Both the position numbers and the translations under genes were made by a program. Below the pieces are notes generated by a model that was not told where the DNA came from, did no database searches, and was given only the letters and a program-made list of their open reading frames with translations. This document shows positions 52,878 to 62,278 of a stretch of 64,000 nucleotides of DNA, one piece after another; within the stretch, counting starts at the first letter, position 1, and each line of letters begins with the position of its first letter. Origin of the DNA: DATKPA01 sp051955985 (GTDB taxonomy: Bacteria; Planctomycetota; Phycisphaerae; WQYP01); contig JBQCGD010000145.1 in NCBI GenBank assembly GCA_051955985.1, positions 52,076 through 116,075 on the forward strand, written 5' to 3'.

Positions 52878-54206
52878 ATGAAAAAACATCTCGCCCTCAC
52901 CCTCACCCTCGCCGCCGCCCTCCTCACCTGCGCCTGCACCCACTCCAACACCAGCTCCGAATCCGCCGCCACGCCCCCGCTCGATCCCAACCCCGCCGCC
53001 CACCCCGAACCCCAGCCCCCCTTCCTCCCGCCGCTCCCCGCGAACGGCCCTGCCCTCTGCCGCGGCAACTTCCTGAAACCCGACCAGGGCAAAGCCGCCC
53101 TCCAATTCTCCCTCGACCACTTCGCCACCTCCAGACAAGCCTGGCAACAACACGCCGCCCACCTCCGCGCCGCCATCCAGCGCGGCGCAGGCCTCTACCC
53201 CTGGCCGAAAAAAACACCCCTCAACGCGCACATTTTCAACAAGCGCACCTACGACGGCTACACCGCCGAATCCGTCACCTTCGAAACCATCCCCGGCTAT
53301 TACTCCTGCTGCACCCTCTACCGCCCCCTCCACCCCACCGCCGCAAAACTCCCCGCCATCCTCAATACCCACGGCCACGGCAACCCCGAAACGGGCGGCC
53401 GCTTCGCTGAAAATGTCCAGCATCGCTGCGCCGCCCTCGCCCGCTTGGGCGCCATCGCCCTCTCCGATGAAATGTTCGCCTACGGCGACTCCACCGCCCA
53501 GGTCCCCGCCAGCGCCCACACCAAATCCGATCTCGCCACGCCCATGCAGCTCTGGCAAAACATCCGCGCCCTCGACTTCCTCTCCTCCCTCCCCGATGTC
53601 GATGCCTCCAAGCTCTGCGTCACCGGCGAATCCGGCGGCGCCACCCAAACCTTCCTCCTCACCGCCCTCGACTCCCGCATCGCCATCAACGTCCCCTGCG
53701 TCATGGTCTCCTCCTACTTCTTCGGCGGCTGCCAATGCGAGTCCGGCCGCCCCGTCCACCGCGATGCCGACCACTTCTGCACCAACGCCGAAATCGCTTC
53801 CCTCTGCGCCCCACGCCCCATGCTCGTCATCTCCGACGGCGCCGACTGGACCCAGCACGTCCCCGAAACTGAGTTCCCCTTCCTGCAGAAAATCTACACC
53901 CTCCTCGGCGCCCCCGACAACGTCCAGAACGCCCACTTCCCCAGGGAACGTCACGACTACGGCCCCGACAAGCGCCTCGCCATGTACAAATTCTTCGCCA
54001 ACCAACTCCACCTCAACCTCGCCGCCGCCACGAAGCCCGACGGCACCCTCGACGAATCCCACATCACCCTCGAAATGCCGGATCAAATGCGCATCTGGAC
54101 CCAGGACCACCCCCTCCCCGAAAACGCCCTCCACGGCGTAGACGCCATCCGCGCCCAACTCGCCCAACTCCAAAGCAATCCCGTGGCATCGGCGTCCCGC
54201 CCATGA
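52878..54206 (+). CDS. Secreted alpha/beta-hydrolase, acetyl-xylan-esterase-like lipoprotein
   Basis: The 442-residue protein has a probable lipoprotein signal (ALLTCAC) and a Pro-rich spacer, then a hydrolase domain with nucleophile Ser in VTGESGGATQT, an Asp in ISDGADWTQHVPE and His in ERHDYGPDKR. The GESGG form with ILNTHGHGNPETGGRF is common in planctomycete hydrolases annotated as acetyl-xylan or glucuronoyl-type esterases; the exact substrate is unknown. CCGGAG precedes the ATG. It is divergent from the PL6 lyase, which suggests a role in polysaccharide de-esterification. Confidence 0.78.
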   Translation: MKKHLALTLTLAAALLTCACTHSNTSSESAATPPLDPNPAAHPEPQPPFLPPLPANGPALCRGNFLKPDQGKAALQFSLDHFATSRQAWQQHAAHLRAAIQRGAGLYPWPKKTPLNAHIFNKRTYDGYTAESVTFETIPGYYSCCTLYRPLHPTAAKLPAILNTHGHGNPETGGRFAENVQHRCAALARLGAIALSDEMFAYGDSTAQVPASAHTKSDLATPMQLWQNIRALDFLSSLPDVDASKLCVTGESGGATQTFLLTALDSRIAINVPCVMVSSYFFGGCQCESGRPVHRDADHFCTNAEIASLCAPRPMLVISDGADWTQHVPETEFPFLQKIYTLLGAPDNVQNAHFPRERHDYGPDKRLAMYKFFANQLHLNLAAATKPDGTLDESHITLEMPDQMRIWTQDHPLPENALHGVDAIRAQLAQLQSNPVASASRP

Positions 54207-54246
54207 CAGCCCGCAGGCCATTCACATATCGCCGGCGTCTGGCCAC

Positions 54247-55626
54247 TTACCCCGTATGTGGCGGCAACACCACCAGATTTGACATCACCGTCGCCTGGTC
54301 ATTCCCCCAATTCAGCTGATAGAGATACGGCACCAGATCACTGTAGAGCATCAGCGAGTTCTCGCCCCTTGGGAATCCCGTCGTGCTGAAATGAAAATTC
54401 CAATTGAGCCGGATCTCACCTCCCGCCTTCAGCCCGCTGACGGAAACAAGCTTGGAATCCAAAGGAATCCGTTTCAAAATGAAGCCGTAATAGTAATCCC
54501 AGTAGGTCAGCGCGATCGTCAGCTTCAACTGCTGCCCCACCGGAAGCGCGACCCAGTCGCTTCGGATCGTCACCCCAACACTCCCGCTGTACTTGGTCTT
54601 CGATCCCGGAATCACACTTACCGGCAACTTCACCGCGCCCACCGCCACCGAAACGTCCGGATACACCGCCTTCACAACAAACGGCTTCGCCGCCTGCTCC
54701 GATGTGAAGTGATTGTCCGCTGTGGTTCTTTCCACCAACTGCTGCACCGGCGTAATCGTCGCCTCAAACCGATAGTCCATCCCATAGGCCGTCGCCGCCG
54801 TCTTCCCCCCTGGCAACCCCGGGTTGCGATGAATGGGAATGGTGAACACCTTCGATTGCCCCGCCCCCAACAAGGAAACATCCTGCAGTCCCCGCACCGC
54901 CAATGTCCTTTCCGCACCGTTCGTCGAATCGTGCGAAATCACCGTGATATTCACCTGCTGCCCCGCTGGCAGCACCAGGTTCCCGGCATTCTTCACCGCA
55001 ACCCGAATATTGCCGTCGAGCGGCGAACCCCCATAAATCACCGCCGGGATATCGGTCCCCGCGAACATCCCCGTGATGTTGTAGAAGCCGTGTTCGATCT
55101 TCATCGAATACTTGGAAACTTCAGAATTGTCCCGCAGGTTCGATTCAAAAATCGCCTGCGATTCGTTGATCACCGTCTTGAACCGATACGTGCCGCTCGG
55201 AATGTAGCGGGGCACGCTGAATGAAAACTGCATTATCACGCTGCCGTTCGGCTTGAGATTCAACTGCACGTGCGTGTCGCGCATCAGCAGCAGATCCTCT
55301 CCGGTCTTCAGGTTCCTCGCGTAAAAGGCCAAATCCGTTGTGCCTCTCGCCGTCCCATTGCCGTAGTTAAGAATGAGCATTTTCGAAGTGATCTTCGTTG
55401 CCGCCCCGGATACCGCCGAGGTCAGCGAAGGCCCGACATTGACGTATGCCGACAGATCCGGCACCCCGCCTCCACTCACCGCCGCCTGCACGGTCCGCCC
55501 GACACCATGCGCGCCCGACAGGAACTCTCTCTTCTCCAGCCATTCCACCCGATCTGCCCGCGCATAACGTTGCTTCCCGCTCCTCAGAGCGCAAAGTCGA
55601 TCGGCCCGATGTTGCACAGTACTCAT
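54247..55626 (-). CDS. LEPR-XLL-like surface protein with CARDB-type repeats (paralogue 1)
   Basis: The 459-residue protein begins with a basic leader containing VEWLEKREFLSGA, a variant of the LEPR-XLL motif found at the N-terminus of many secreted planctomycete proteins in place of a normal signal peptide. The rest is a string of beta-sandwich units of the CARDB kind (NYGNGTARGTTDLAFYARN, VPRYIPSGTYRFKTVINES, VAVKNAGNLVLPAGQQVNI). The ATG at 55626 has GGAGAGG upstream; a GTG six codons earlier is less likely. The paralogue at 55651 lies 24 bp upstream in the same operon. Function is unknown; a surface or matrix role is inferred. Confidence 0.75.
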   Translation of the reverse strand: MSTVQHRADRLCALRSGKQRYARADRVEWLEKREFLSGAHGVGRTVQAAVSGGGVPDLSAYVNVGPSLTSAVSGAATKITSKMLILNYGNGTARGTTDLAFYARNLKTGEDLLLMRDTHVQLNLKPNGSVIMQFSFSVPRYIPSGTYRFKTVINESQAIFESNLRDNSEVSKYSMKIEHGFYNITGMFAGTDIPAVIYGGSPLDGNIRVAVKNAGNLVLPAGQQVNITVISHDSTNGAERTLAVRGLQDVSLLGAGQSKVFTIPIHRNPGLPGGKTAATAYGMDYRFEATITPVQQLVERTTADNHFTSEQAAKPFVVKAVYPDVSVAVGAVKLPVSVIPGSKTKYSGSVGVTIRSDWVALPVGQQLKLTIALTYWDYYYGFILKRIPLDSKLVSVSGLKAGGEIRLNWNFHFSTTGFPRGENSLMLYSDLVPYLYQLNWGNDQATVMSNLVVLPPHTG

Positions 55627-55650
55627 ACCGCCTCTCCTTCCCACTTCACG

Positions 55651-56925
55651 TCATCCCGCCGGCGCCACCAGCACCGGCGCCACATCCCCCTGCCACCGCA
55701 AATCAAACGTCTCCGGAATCGTCACCACCACCGCCAGAAAATTCCGCCCCGCCGTCACCGACCTCCCATCAAACGTGAACCGCAGCGTCAACGCCAGCAC
55801 CTGCCCCACCTTCATCCCACTCGCCGACACTGTCGTCGCGTAAATCGGCGTCACCCCCGTACGAACCAACCCTCCTTCAACAATCGCCCATTTCACCCCC
55901 ACCGAAACCGTCAACCGCTGCCCCACCGGCAAATCCGCCGCCAGGTTCTTGATCGTCACCGGAACACTCCCCCGATACACCGTCTTCGAACCCGCCACCA
56001 CCCCGGCCGGCAGCGTCGCCTTCCCCGCCGTCACCGCAAAATTCGGAACCGTCACACGCAGGAACCACGCCGGCTTGAACGAGTCCGACACGCAAAAATT
56101 GTCCGACACCCGCGATTCCGCCAGCGCCTGCACCGGCGTGATCGTCGCTTCGTACCGATACGTCCCCAGCGGCAACCCCGTCGGCACGCTGATCGGCACC
56201 TTGATTACCTTGTACCCCCACGCCGGCAACTCCGACACATTCTGCACCCCGCTCAACCCCACCGCCTTCTCAATCCCCTGCGCCGCATCATGCGCAACCA
56301 CCCGTATCCTCACCTGCTGCACTTTCGGAAACGCAAGATTCCCCTCATTCCGCACCGTCACCGCAATCGTCCCATTGATCGGCCGCCCCGTGATCGCCGC
56401 CGCCGGCAACTTCGTTCCGTAAAAACTCCCCGCAAAATTCCCGCTCACATTGTAAAACCCGTGCACCACGTAAAAGGCATCTGGAAACACATCCGAATTG
56501 TTCTCCAGGTTCGTCTCATGAATCGCTCGCGATTCATTCACCACCCCCTTGATTCGATACGTCCCCGCCGGGATATACCGTGGAACGGTGAACCCAAACC
56601 GCTCGATATCCCCGTCGCCTGCTGCAAAATTCACCTTGAGCCCCCTCACCCGCTGGATCAGCAAGTCCTCCCCCGTCTCCACATTCTCCGCATAAAACGT
56701 GTAATCCGTCGTCCCCACCGCCTGCCCATTCCCCTCATTCCAGATAAAAATCGGAAAACTCAACTTCGTCCCCGACCCTGACACCACATACGCCGGCATC
56801 CCGCCATACCCAATCCCCGTCCAAAGATCCGCCACCCCCGGCACACTCCCTGACAAAAACACCCGCGACTCCAACACCTCCATCACCCTCGCCCCACAAC
56901 CCGCCCTGCCGCGCACGCAACGCAT
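55651..56925 (-). CDS. LEPR-XLL-like surface protein with CARDB-type repeats (paralogue 2)
   Basis: The 424-residue protein has the N-terminal motif VMEVLESRVFLSGS (LEPR-XLL-like) and the same repeat units as its neighbour: NEGNGQAVGTTDYTFYAEN, VPRYIPAGTYRIKGVVNES, VTVRNEGNLAFPKVQQVRI and VPTGLPLGTYRYEATITPV. Matching blocks occur in the same order in both proteins, so they arose by tandem duplication. GAGGAAGGG precedes the ATG. It is the first gene of the pair. Confidence 0.75.
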   Translation of the reverse strand: MRCVRGRAGCGARVMEVLESRVFLSGSVPGVADLWTGIGYGGMPAYVVSGSGTKLSFPIFIWNEGNGQAVGTTDYTFYAENVETGEDLLIQRVRGLKVNFAAGDGDIERFGFTVPRYIPAGTYRIKGVVNESRAIHETNLENNSDVFPDAFYVVHGFYNVSGNFAGSFYGTKLPAAAITGRPINGTIAVTVRNEGNLAFPKVQQVRIRVVAHDAAQGIEKAVGLSGVQNVSELPAWGYKVIKVPISVPTGLPLGTYRYEATITPVQALAESRVSDNFCVSDSFKPAWFLRVTVPNFAVTAGKATLPAGVVAGSKTVYRGSVPVTIKNLAADLPVGQRLTVSVGVKWAIVEGGLVRTGVTPIYATTVSASGMKVGQVLALTLRFTFDGRSVTAGRNFLAVVVTIPETFDLRWQGDVAPVLVAPAG

Positions 56926-57299
56926 ACCCTTCCTCCTCGCTCCCCACAGACCATCGCAAAATCTTACGCACCCGCCCTCTCACCCCAAGTTCCCACACCC
57001 GCACCCCATCCATGCTAAATCCCTCGCTTCCCCGCACAACCCTAAACCCAGCTAAGCATCCCCCCTAGGAGCCGCAAAAATAAGGCGGCCGCGCCGTTAC
57101 CGGAAAATCCACATTCCCTCGCGATCTCACGCAATCTTCACACACCCCACTTTATCCCCCGCTTAACCCAACTCTCACAATACTCCGCTCTAATCCCGGG
57201 ACTCCAAAACACCCCTGCGTGATGTAACCACAGGTCCCCGCCAGTCGTCAGAAACACTCGGCAATTTTTGTTTTGTCACTCGTGCCGAAAGGTCACCTC
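56926..57299. other. Divergent region between paralogue 2 and the third pseudopilin
   Basis: This 374 bp stretch must hold both promoters but shows no strong -35/-10 pair. A GC-rich segment at 57085-57110 and a T-rich segment (AATTTTTGTTTTGTCAC, about 57263-57279) are visible. No gene, hairpin array or LacI-type operator is seen. Confidence 0.45.
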
Positions 57300-58169
57300 A
57301 TGAAGATTCCCACCTCCCACCGTGCCTTCACCCTCATCGAACTCCTCGTCGTCGTCGCCATCATCGCACTCCTCATGGCCATCCTCCTCCCCTCCCTCGG
57401 CAAGGCCAGGCAAATGGCCGTCAACGCCAAGTGCCTCAGCAACCTCCGCCAGAACGCCATGGCCTTCAATATGTACGCCAACGATTACAACAACTGCCTC
57501 CCCTATCCCACCACCACCCAGTGGGCCACCGCCCTCTGGTTCAATGCCGTCGATCCCTACCTCGCCGCCCTCGTCAACTCGAACCGCTCCGGCGTCGCCG
57601 GACAGCGCTCCTATCAGAAATACAAGCAATGCCCCGTCCTCGACTCCATCCTCGGCGACAAGACCGACTACGGCTCCACCACGGGCGGACAGAACAAGAC
57701 CACCGAATTCGCCCGCTCCTACAAAATGAACTCCATGCTCCGCCGCAACAAACCCTACACCATGGCCCGCATCACCCAGGTCCCCAACCCCTCCACCTTC
57801 GTCGCCATCGGCGACGGCATCTCCATGGACATCGTCGGCAACTTCCCCTCCCAGACCGACAGCGGACAGTTCTCCATGGAAGTCAACAACACCGGCGGCA
57901 GTGGCACGCCGCCCGCCCTCCGCCACGACCGCGCCGCCAACATCGCCTTCGTCGACGCACACGCCGAACACGAAAAACTCCCGCTCCTCGCCCCCGCCGT
58001 TCCCCTCGGCAACGCCCCCCACTCTCCCATCGACCGCTGGCACGGCGAATACCTCCTCAACGGCCAACCCTACAACCCGCCCACCGGCGCCACCTCTCTC
58101 CCTCCCGGCGTCACCCGCGACCCCGCCATGCCTCTCCAGTGGTCCGACATCGGCACCCTTTACCGCTGA
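57300..58169 (+). CDS. Type II secretion-like pseudopilin (third copy)
   Basis: The 289-residue protein starts MKIPTSHRAFTLIELLVVVA, the prepilin cleavage site and stalk, and ends with a globular domain containing RHDRAANIAFVDAHAEH, with H-X9-D spacing. AAAGG precedes the ATG at 57300; an upstream start would add nine residues before the basic leader. It is followed after 97 bp by a large propeller/phosphoesterase fusion. No secretion system genes are near. Confidence 0.85.
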   Translation: MKIPTSHRAFTLIELLVVVAIIALLMAILLPSLGKARQMAVNAKCLSNLRQNAMAFNMYANDYNNCLPYPTTTQWATALWFNAVDPYLAALVNSNRSGVAGQRSYQKYKQCPVLDSILGDKTDYGSTTGGQNKTTEFARSYKMNSMLRRNKPYTMARITQVPNPSTFVAIGDGISMDIVGNFPSQTDSGQFSMEVNNTGGSGTPPALRHDRAANIAFVDAHAEHEKLPLLAPAVPLGNAPHSPIDRWHGEYLLNGQPYNPPTGATSLPPGVTRDPAMPLQWSDIGTLYR

Positions 58170-58266
58170 CCAACCCCCTCACTCCCCCGCGCTGTCGTTT
58201 CGCCAGGCGACCCGCCAGCGCATTTTCCATTGTCGAATTCCCTCCTCTTGTTGTACAAGGAACCCC

Positions 58267-61059
58267 ATGAAGTACCCCCTCATCGCTTCGCTCGCCGTCG
58301 CCATCGCCTCCGCCTCCGCCTCGGCCCTTTTCGCCGAACCCCCCGCCACTCGCCCCACTTCCGGCACCCCTCTCCCCACCGGCCGCTCCATTGTCGATCC
58401 CCCCGCCCCCTCCGCCAACCTCGGCTCCATGCCGCAAAACATCCTCCTCTCCCCCGACCACCAGTTCGCCATCACCACCTCCTCCGGCTACCGCGACCAC
58501 CTCACCTCCATCCGCATCTCCGACGGCGCCCCCATCTCCACCATCGATTACCCCTCCACCAAACAACACAAATCCAACGGCCTCTACTACGGCATCGCCC
58601 TCTCCGATTCCGGCACCCTCTACGCCGCCCAGGGCGCCAATCACTCCATCGCCCTCCTCCACATCAGCCGCGACGGCACACTCCACCCCGAAAAAGAATT
58701 CACCACCAACACCACCGACTTCCCCACCGGCCTCGCACTCGACCACCACAACCACCTCTTCGTCACCCACAACGACCCCTCCGTCCCCGGCCAACCCATG
58801 CTCTCGCCCGCCTCCCTCTCCATCCTCGACGCCACCTCCGGCAAAGAACTCGGCCGCTACACCTTCCCCGATCCCCTCCACCTCTCCAACTTCCCCCTCG
58901 CCGTCACCGTCACCAACGACGGCGCCCGCGCCTACGTCACGAGCGAACGCGATTCCGCCATCTACGTCCTCAACACCGCCGACCCCGCCAACATCTCCCT
59001 CCAGGCAAAACTCACCACCGGCACCAACCCCACCGCACTCCTCCTCAACAAATCCCAATCCACCCTCTTCGTCGCCAACGCCCACTCCGACACCATCTCC
59101 ATCATCGACACCGCCTCCCTCAAGGTCACCCACACCATCCTCCTCCGCCCGCAAATCGCCAAGGACCTCGCCGGCGCCACCCCCCTCGGCCTCGCCCTCA
59201 CCGAAAATGAACACACCCTCTACGTCGCACTCGCCGACATGAACGCCGTCGCCGTCATCGACCTCGCCGAAGACGATGGCCCCGAACTCGAAGGCTACAT
59301 CCCCACCGGCTGGTATCCCACTTCTCTCGCGGTTACCGGAAATCAACTCCTCGTCACCAACGCCAAGGGCAACTTCCCCCGCGTCCCCCACGACTTCTCC
59401 ACCCCCAAGCACGTCACCTCCCCGCTCTGGCTCTTCGAAGGCACCCTCTGGAATATGCCCCTCCCGCGCCACGCCGATCTCGAGCTCATGACCAAAACGG
59501 TCCTCGCCGACGCCCGCCTCACCCCCGCCGCCCTCAACGCCCCCAACCCCCTCGAATCCATCTCCCTCAAAGCCGGCAAAATCCAGCACGTCATCTACGT
59601 CGTCAAAGAAAACCGCACCTACGACCAGGTCCTCGGCGACCTCCCCCAGGGCAACGGCGACCCCGCCCGCTGCCTCTTCCCCCGCGCAGTCACCCCCAAC
59701 CTCCACGCACTCGCCGAACGCTTCGTCCTCCTCGACAACTTCTACGACTCCGGCGAAGTCTCCGGCGACGGCTGGACCTGGTCCACCCAGGCACAGGCCA
59801 ACGAATACACCGTCCGCAACGTCCCCTACAACTACTCCACCCGCGGCCGCACCTTCGACTTCGAAGGCACCAACAACGCATACCCCACCGGCGGCTTCCC
59901 CGCCACCGGCCCCGACGGCAAACCCCTCTCCGACGACCCCCGCTTCCAAAACGGCGCACCCGCCGTCCCCGACGTCGCCGAATCCCCCGGCGGCCACCTC
60001 TGGGACCTCGCCCGCAAACACAACCTCTCCTACCGCAACTACGGCATGTTCGTCACCGGCGGCCTCTTGAAAGACGGCAAAACCATCATCCCCAACAACT
60101 ACCCAACCGTCACCGGACTCCAACCCGGCGGCCACGACCTCGACGGCATCACCGATCTCGACTACCGCTGCTTCGACCTCCAGTTCCCCGACTCCGACGC
60201 CCCCTCCACCCTTGCCACCCAAAAACACGATGACAAATTCCTCTGGGAAAAACACTCCTTCGGCAAAGACCACCTCCCCTCCCGCATCGCCGAATTCAAA
60301 CGCGAACTCAACCTCATGCTCGCCAAAGACCCCACCGGCAACGCCGTCCCCAACCTCATCACCCTCCGCCTCGGCACCGACCACACCCTCGGCGCCAAGG
60401 CCAACATGCCCACCCCCACCTGCATGGTCGCCGACAACGACTACGCCATCGGCCAACTCGTCGACGCCGTCTCCCACTCCCCCATCTGGAACTCCACCGC
60501 CATCCTCATCCTCGAAGACGACGCCCAGAACGGCCCCGACCACGTCGACGCCCACCGCTCCATCTGCTTCGTCATCTCCCCCTGGATCAAAAAATCCTCC
60601 GTCGACCACTCCTTCCAGAACACCGTCAGCACCATCAAAACCATCGAGTCCCTCCTCAACCTCCCCCCCATGTGCCAATACGACGCCGCCGCCCCCGTCA
60701 TCAACGACTTTGACTCCGCCCCCAACAACGCCGCCCCCTACACCGCCATCTTCCCCAGCGCAACCCTCCTCGCCCAACGCAACCCCACCACCGGCAAATC
60801 CGAACCCGACTTCAACCCCGAACAACCCAGCAACGAACCCCCACACATCGACAACAAAGGCGCCGCCAACCTCCCCCTCACCTCCGAACAAAACCTCGTC
60901 GCCGCCTCCAACGCCATGGACTTCTCCCACGCTGACCAGGCCCCCGCCGACCTCCTCAACCAAATCATCTGGAAATCCGTCCGCGGCCCCCAAAGCGAAA
61001 TGCCACCCACCCCCCACGTCCCCGGCACCACCCCCGCAAAGGACGACGACGACAACTGA
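58267..61059 (+). CDS. YncE-like beta-propeller fused to alkaline-phosphatase-superfamily phosphoesterase
   Basis: The 930-residue exported protein has a signal peptide (residues 1-24), a seven-bladed YncE/YVTN-type propeller (about 45-400; AYVTSERDSAIYVLNTADP, LFVANAHSDTISIIDTASL, LYVALADMNAVAVIDL) and a phosphoesterase domain of the phospholipase C/acid phosphatase type (about 430-880). The latter shows HVIYVVKENRTYDQVLGD, DNFYDSGEVSGDGWTWS, RLGTDHT, ILEDDAQNGPDHVDAHRS and a metal-ligand-like pattern of Asp and His. Such fused proteins occur widely in soil bacteria and are annotated as bifunctional YncE/alkaline phosphatase family proteins. AAGGA precedes the ATG. Confidence 0.87.
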   Translation: MKYPLIASLAVAIASASASALFAEPPATRPTSGTPLPTGRSIVDPPAPSANLGSMPQNILLSPDHQFAITTSSGYRDHLTSIRISDGAPISTIDYPSTKQHKSNGLYYGIALSDSGTLYAAQGANHSIALLHISRDGTLHPEKEFTTNTTDFPTGLALDHHNHLFVTHNDPSVPGQPMLSPASLSILDATSGKELGRYTFPDPLHLSNFPLAVTVTNDGARAYVTSERDSAIYVLNTADPANISLQAKLTTGTNPTALLLNKSQSTLFVANAHSDTISIIDTASLKVTHTILLRPQIAKDLAGATPLGLALTENEHTLYVALADMNAVAVIDLAEDDGPELEGYIPTGWYPTSLAVTGNQLLVTNAKGNFPRVPHDFSTPKHVTSPLWLFEGTLWNMPLPRHADLELMTKTVLADARLTPAALNAPNPLESISLKAGKIQHVIYVVKENRTYDQVLGDLPQGNGDPARCLFPRAVTPNLHALAERFVLLDNFYDSGEVSGDGWTWSTQAQANEYTVRNVPYNYSTRGRTFDFEGTNNAYPTGGFPATGPDGKPLSDDPRFQNGAPAVPDVAESPGGHLWDLARKHNLSYRNYGMFVTGGLLKDGKTIIPNNYPTVTGLQPGGHDLDGITDLDYRCFDLQFPDSDAPSTLATQKHDDKFLWEKHSFGKDHLPSRIAEFKRELNLMLAKDPTGNAVPNLITLRLGTDHTLGAKANMPTPTCMVADNDYAIGQLVDAVSHSPIWNSTAILILEDDAQNGPDHVDAHRSICFVISPWIKKSSVDHSFQNTVSTIKTIESLLNLPPMCQYDAAAPVINDFDSAPNNAAPYTAIFPSATLLAQRNPTTGKSEPDFNPEQPSNEPPHIDNKGAANLPLTSEQNLVAASNAMDFSHADQAPADLLNQIIWKSVRGPQSEMPPTPHVPGTTPAKDDDDN

Positions 61060-61078
61060 CAACCGGTCAAAAAACGAA

Positions 61079-61112
61079 GAGGGTGCGGATCGCGCAAAAG
61101 CGCCGCACCCTC
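61079..61112 (+). terminator. Terminator-like hairpin after the phosphoesterase gene
   Basis: A perfect 10 bp outer stem (GAGGGTGCGG/CCGCACCCTC) contains an inner CGC/GCG pairing. It begins 20 bases after the stop codon and is followed by T-rich sequence (TGCTTTCAAATTT). Confidence 0.7.
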
Positions 61113-61129
61113 TGCTTTCAAATTTCAAA

Positions 61130-61146
61130 TCGTCAAATCTGAAATC
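61130..61146 (+). repeat. TCGTCAAATCTGAAATC repeat, copy 1
   Basis: This 17-mer recurs exactly at 62262-62278, about 1.1 kb away on the same strand, flanking the alcohol dehydrogenase gene. Confidence 0.7.
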
Positions 61147-61148
61147 CC

Positions 61149-61222
61149 TCTCCGTGCTCTCCGTGTCCTCCGTGGTAATCCGGTCTTCGTGTCCCTTCGA
61201 AACTTCGTGCCTTCGTGTTTCC
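61149..61222 (+). repeat. Long CTCCGTG/TTCGTG word repeat
   Basis: About 74 bases of degenerate tandem words (CTCTCCGTGCTCTCCGTGTC, then CTCCGTGGTAATCCGG, then CTTCGTG three times) separate the convergent phosphoesterase and alcohol dehydrogenase genes. It is the longest member of the family in this window. Confidence 0.65.
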
Positions 61223-61229
61223 GTCGTCG

Positions 61230-62246
61230 TCAACTGACTTTCAACACCACCCGAAACCGCGCCTTCCCACTCATCATCCGCTCATACGCTTCAGAAGCCT
61301 TCTCCAACGGATAAACCTCATTCATCGACCGCACCCCATTCAACGCACTGAACCGCATCGTGTCCTGCGAATCCATCGCCGTCCCGCTCGGCCACCCCGC
61401 CACGCTCCGCCGCATCATGATCAAATCCACCCCCGACACCGCCATCGGCGAAAAATCCGCCCCCAGCACCACCAGCTTCCCGTCCACTCCGAGCCCCTTA
61501 ATGGTCCCCTCCATCGCCTTCGCACTCGTCGCCGTCGCCAGCACCACCTTCACCCCGCCCAATTTCATCAACGCCCCCGCCACATCCCCCGCATCGCTAT
61601 CAATGTAATGATGCGCCCCCAGCTCCCGCGCCAGCTTCTCCGTGTCCTTCCCGCGCGCAAACGCCACCGTCTCAAGCCCCATCTTCCTCGAATACTGCAC
61701 CCCCAGGTGCCCCAGCCCCCCGATCCCCAGCACCGCCACCCGATCCCCAGCGATCACCCCGCTGTGCCGCAACGAATTAAACGTCGTCACCCCCGCACAC
61801 ATCAACGGCCCGCACTCCGCCGCACTCAACCCCTCCGGCCTCCGCGCCAACGCCTGCGCTGGCGCCACCATGTACTCCTGATACCCCCCATCAAACGAAA
61901 TCCCCGTAATCAACCCCCGCTCACACGCCACAAAATCCCCCCGCCGGCACTGGTCACAATACCCACAATGCCCGCCATACCACCCGATCCCCACCGCCTC
62001 CCCAACGCTCCACCCCTTCACACCCTCCCCAACCTTGTCAATCTTCCCCGCCACCTCATGCCCCGGCACCCGCGGAAATTCCAACCCCGGCCACAACCCC
62101 TCCTTCACCAACGAATCCGAATGACACACCCCACACGCCTCCACCTTCACCCGCACCTGCCCAAACCCCGGCTCCGGAATTTCCCGCTCCACCATCTCCA
62201 ACGCCCCCTTCGCCTTCGACACCATAACCGCACGCATCTTCGCCAT
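61230..62246 (-). CDS. Zinc-dependent alcohol dehydrogenase
   Basis: The 338-residue cytoplasmic enzyme belongs to the medium-chain dehydrogenase family. The catalytic zinc site shows CGVCHSD and GHEVAG; the structural zinc site has CGYCDQCRRGDFVAC. The NAD(P) site is VLGIGGLGHLGVQYSRKMG, and the later part reads KLVVLGADFSPM and MRRSVAGWPSGTAMD. It oxidises alcohols or reduces aldehydes; the exact substrate is unknown. The gene appears monocistronic and starts at 62246 with ATGGCGAAGATG. Confidence 0.92.
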   Translation of the reverse strand: MAKMRAVMVSKAKGALEMVEREIPEPGFGQVRVKVEACGVCHSDSLVKEGLWPGLEFPRVPGHEVAGKIDKVGEGVKGWSVGEAVGIGWYGGHCGYCDQCRRGDFVACERGLITGISFDGGYQEYMVAPAQALARRPEGLSAAECGPLMCAGVTTFNSLRHSGVIAGDRVAVLGIGGLGHLGVQYSRKMGLETVAFARGKDTEKLARELGAHHYIDSDAGDVAGALMKLGGVKVVLATATSAKAMEGTIKGLGVDGKLVVLGADFSPMAVSGVDLIMMRRSVAGWPSGTAMDSQDTMRFSALNGVRSMNEVYPLEKASEAYERMMSGKARFRVVLKVS

Positions 62247-62261
62247 GACAGTTCTCCATTC

Positions 62262-62278
62262 TCGTCAAATCTGAAATC
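62262..62278 (+). repeat. TCGTCAAATCTGAAATC repeat, copy 2
   Basis: Exact second copy of the 17-mer at 61130-61146, just upstream of the alcohol dehydrogenase start. Confidence 0.7.

Noticed and set aside
58111..61233. A 1040-codon open frame antisense to the propeller/phosphoesterase gene, very rich in Gly, Val, Glu and Asp.
   Set aside because: It is a by-product of C-ending codons on the sense strand, which rarely create antisense stops. It has no family motif and no ribosome-binding site.
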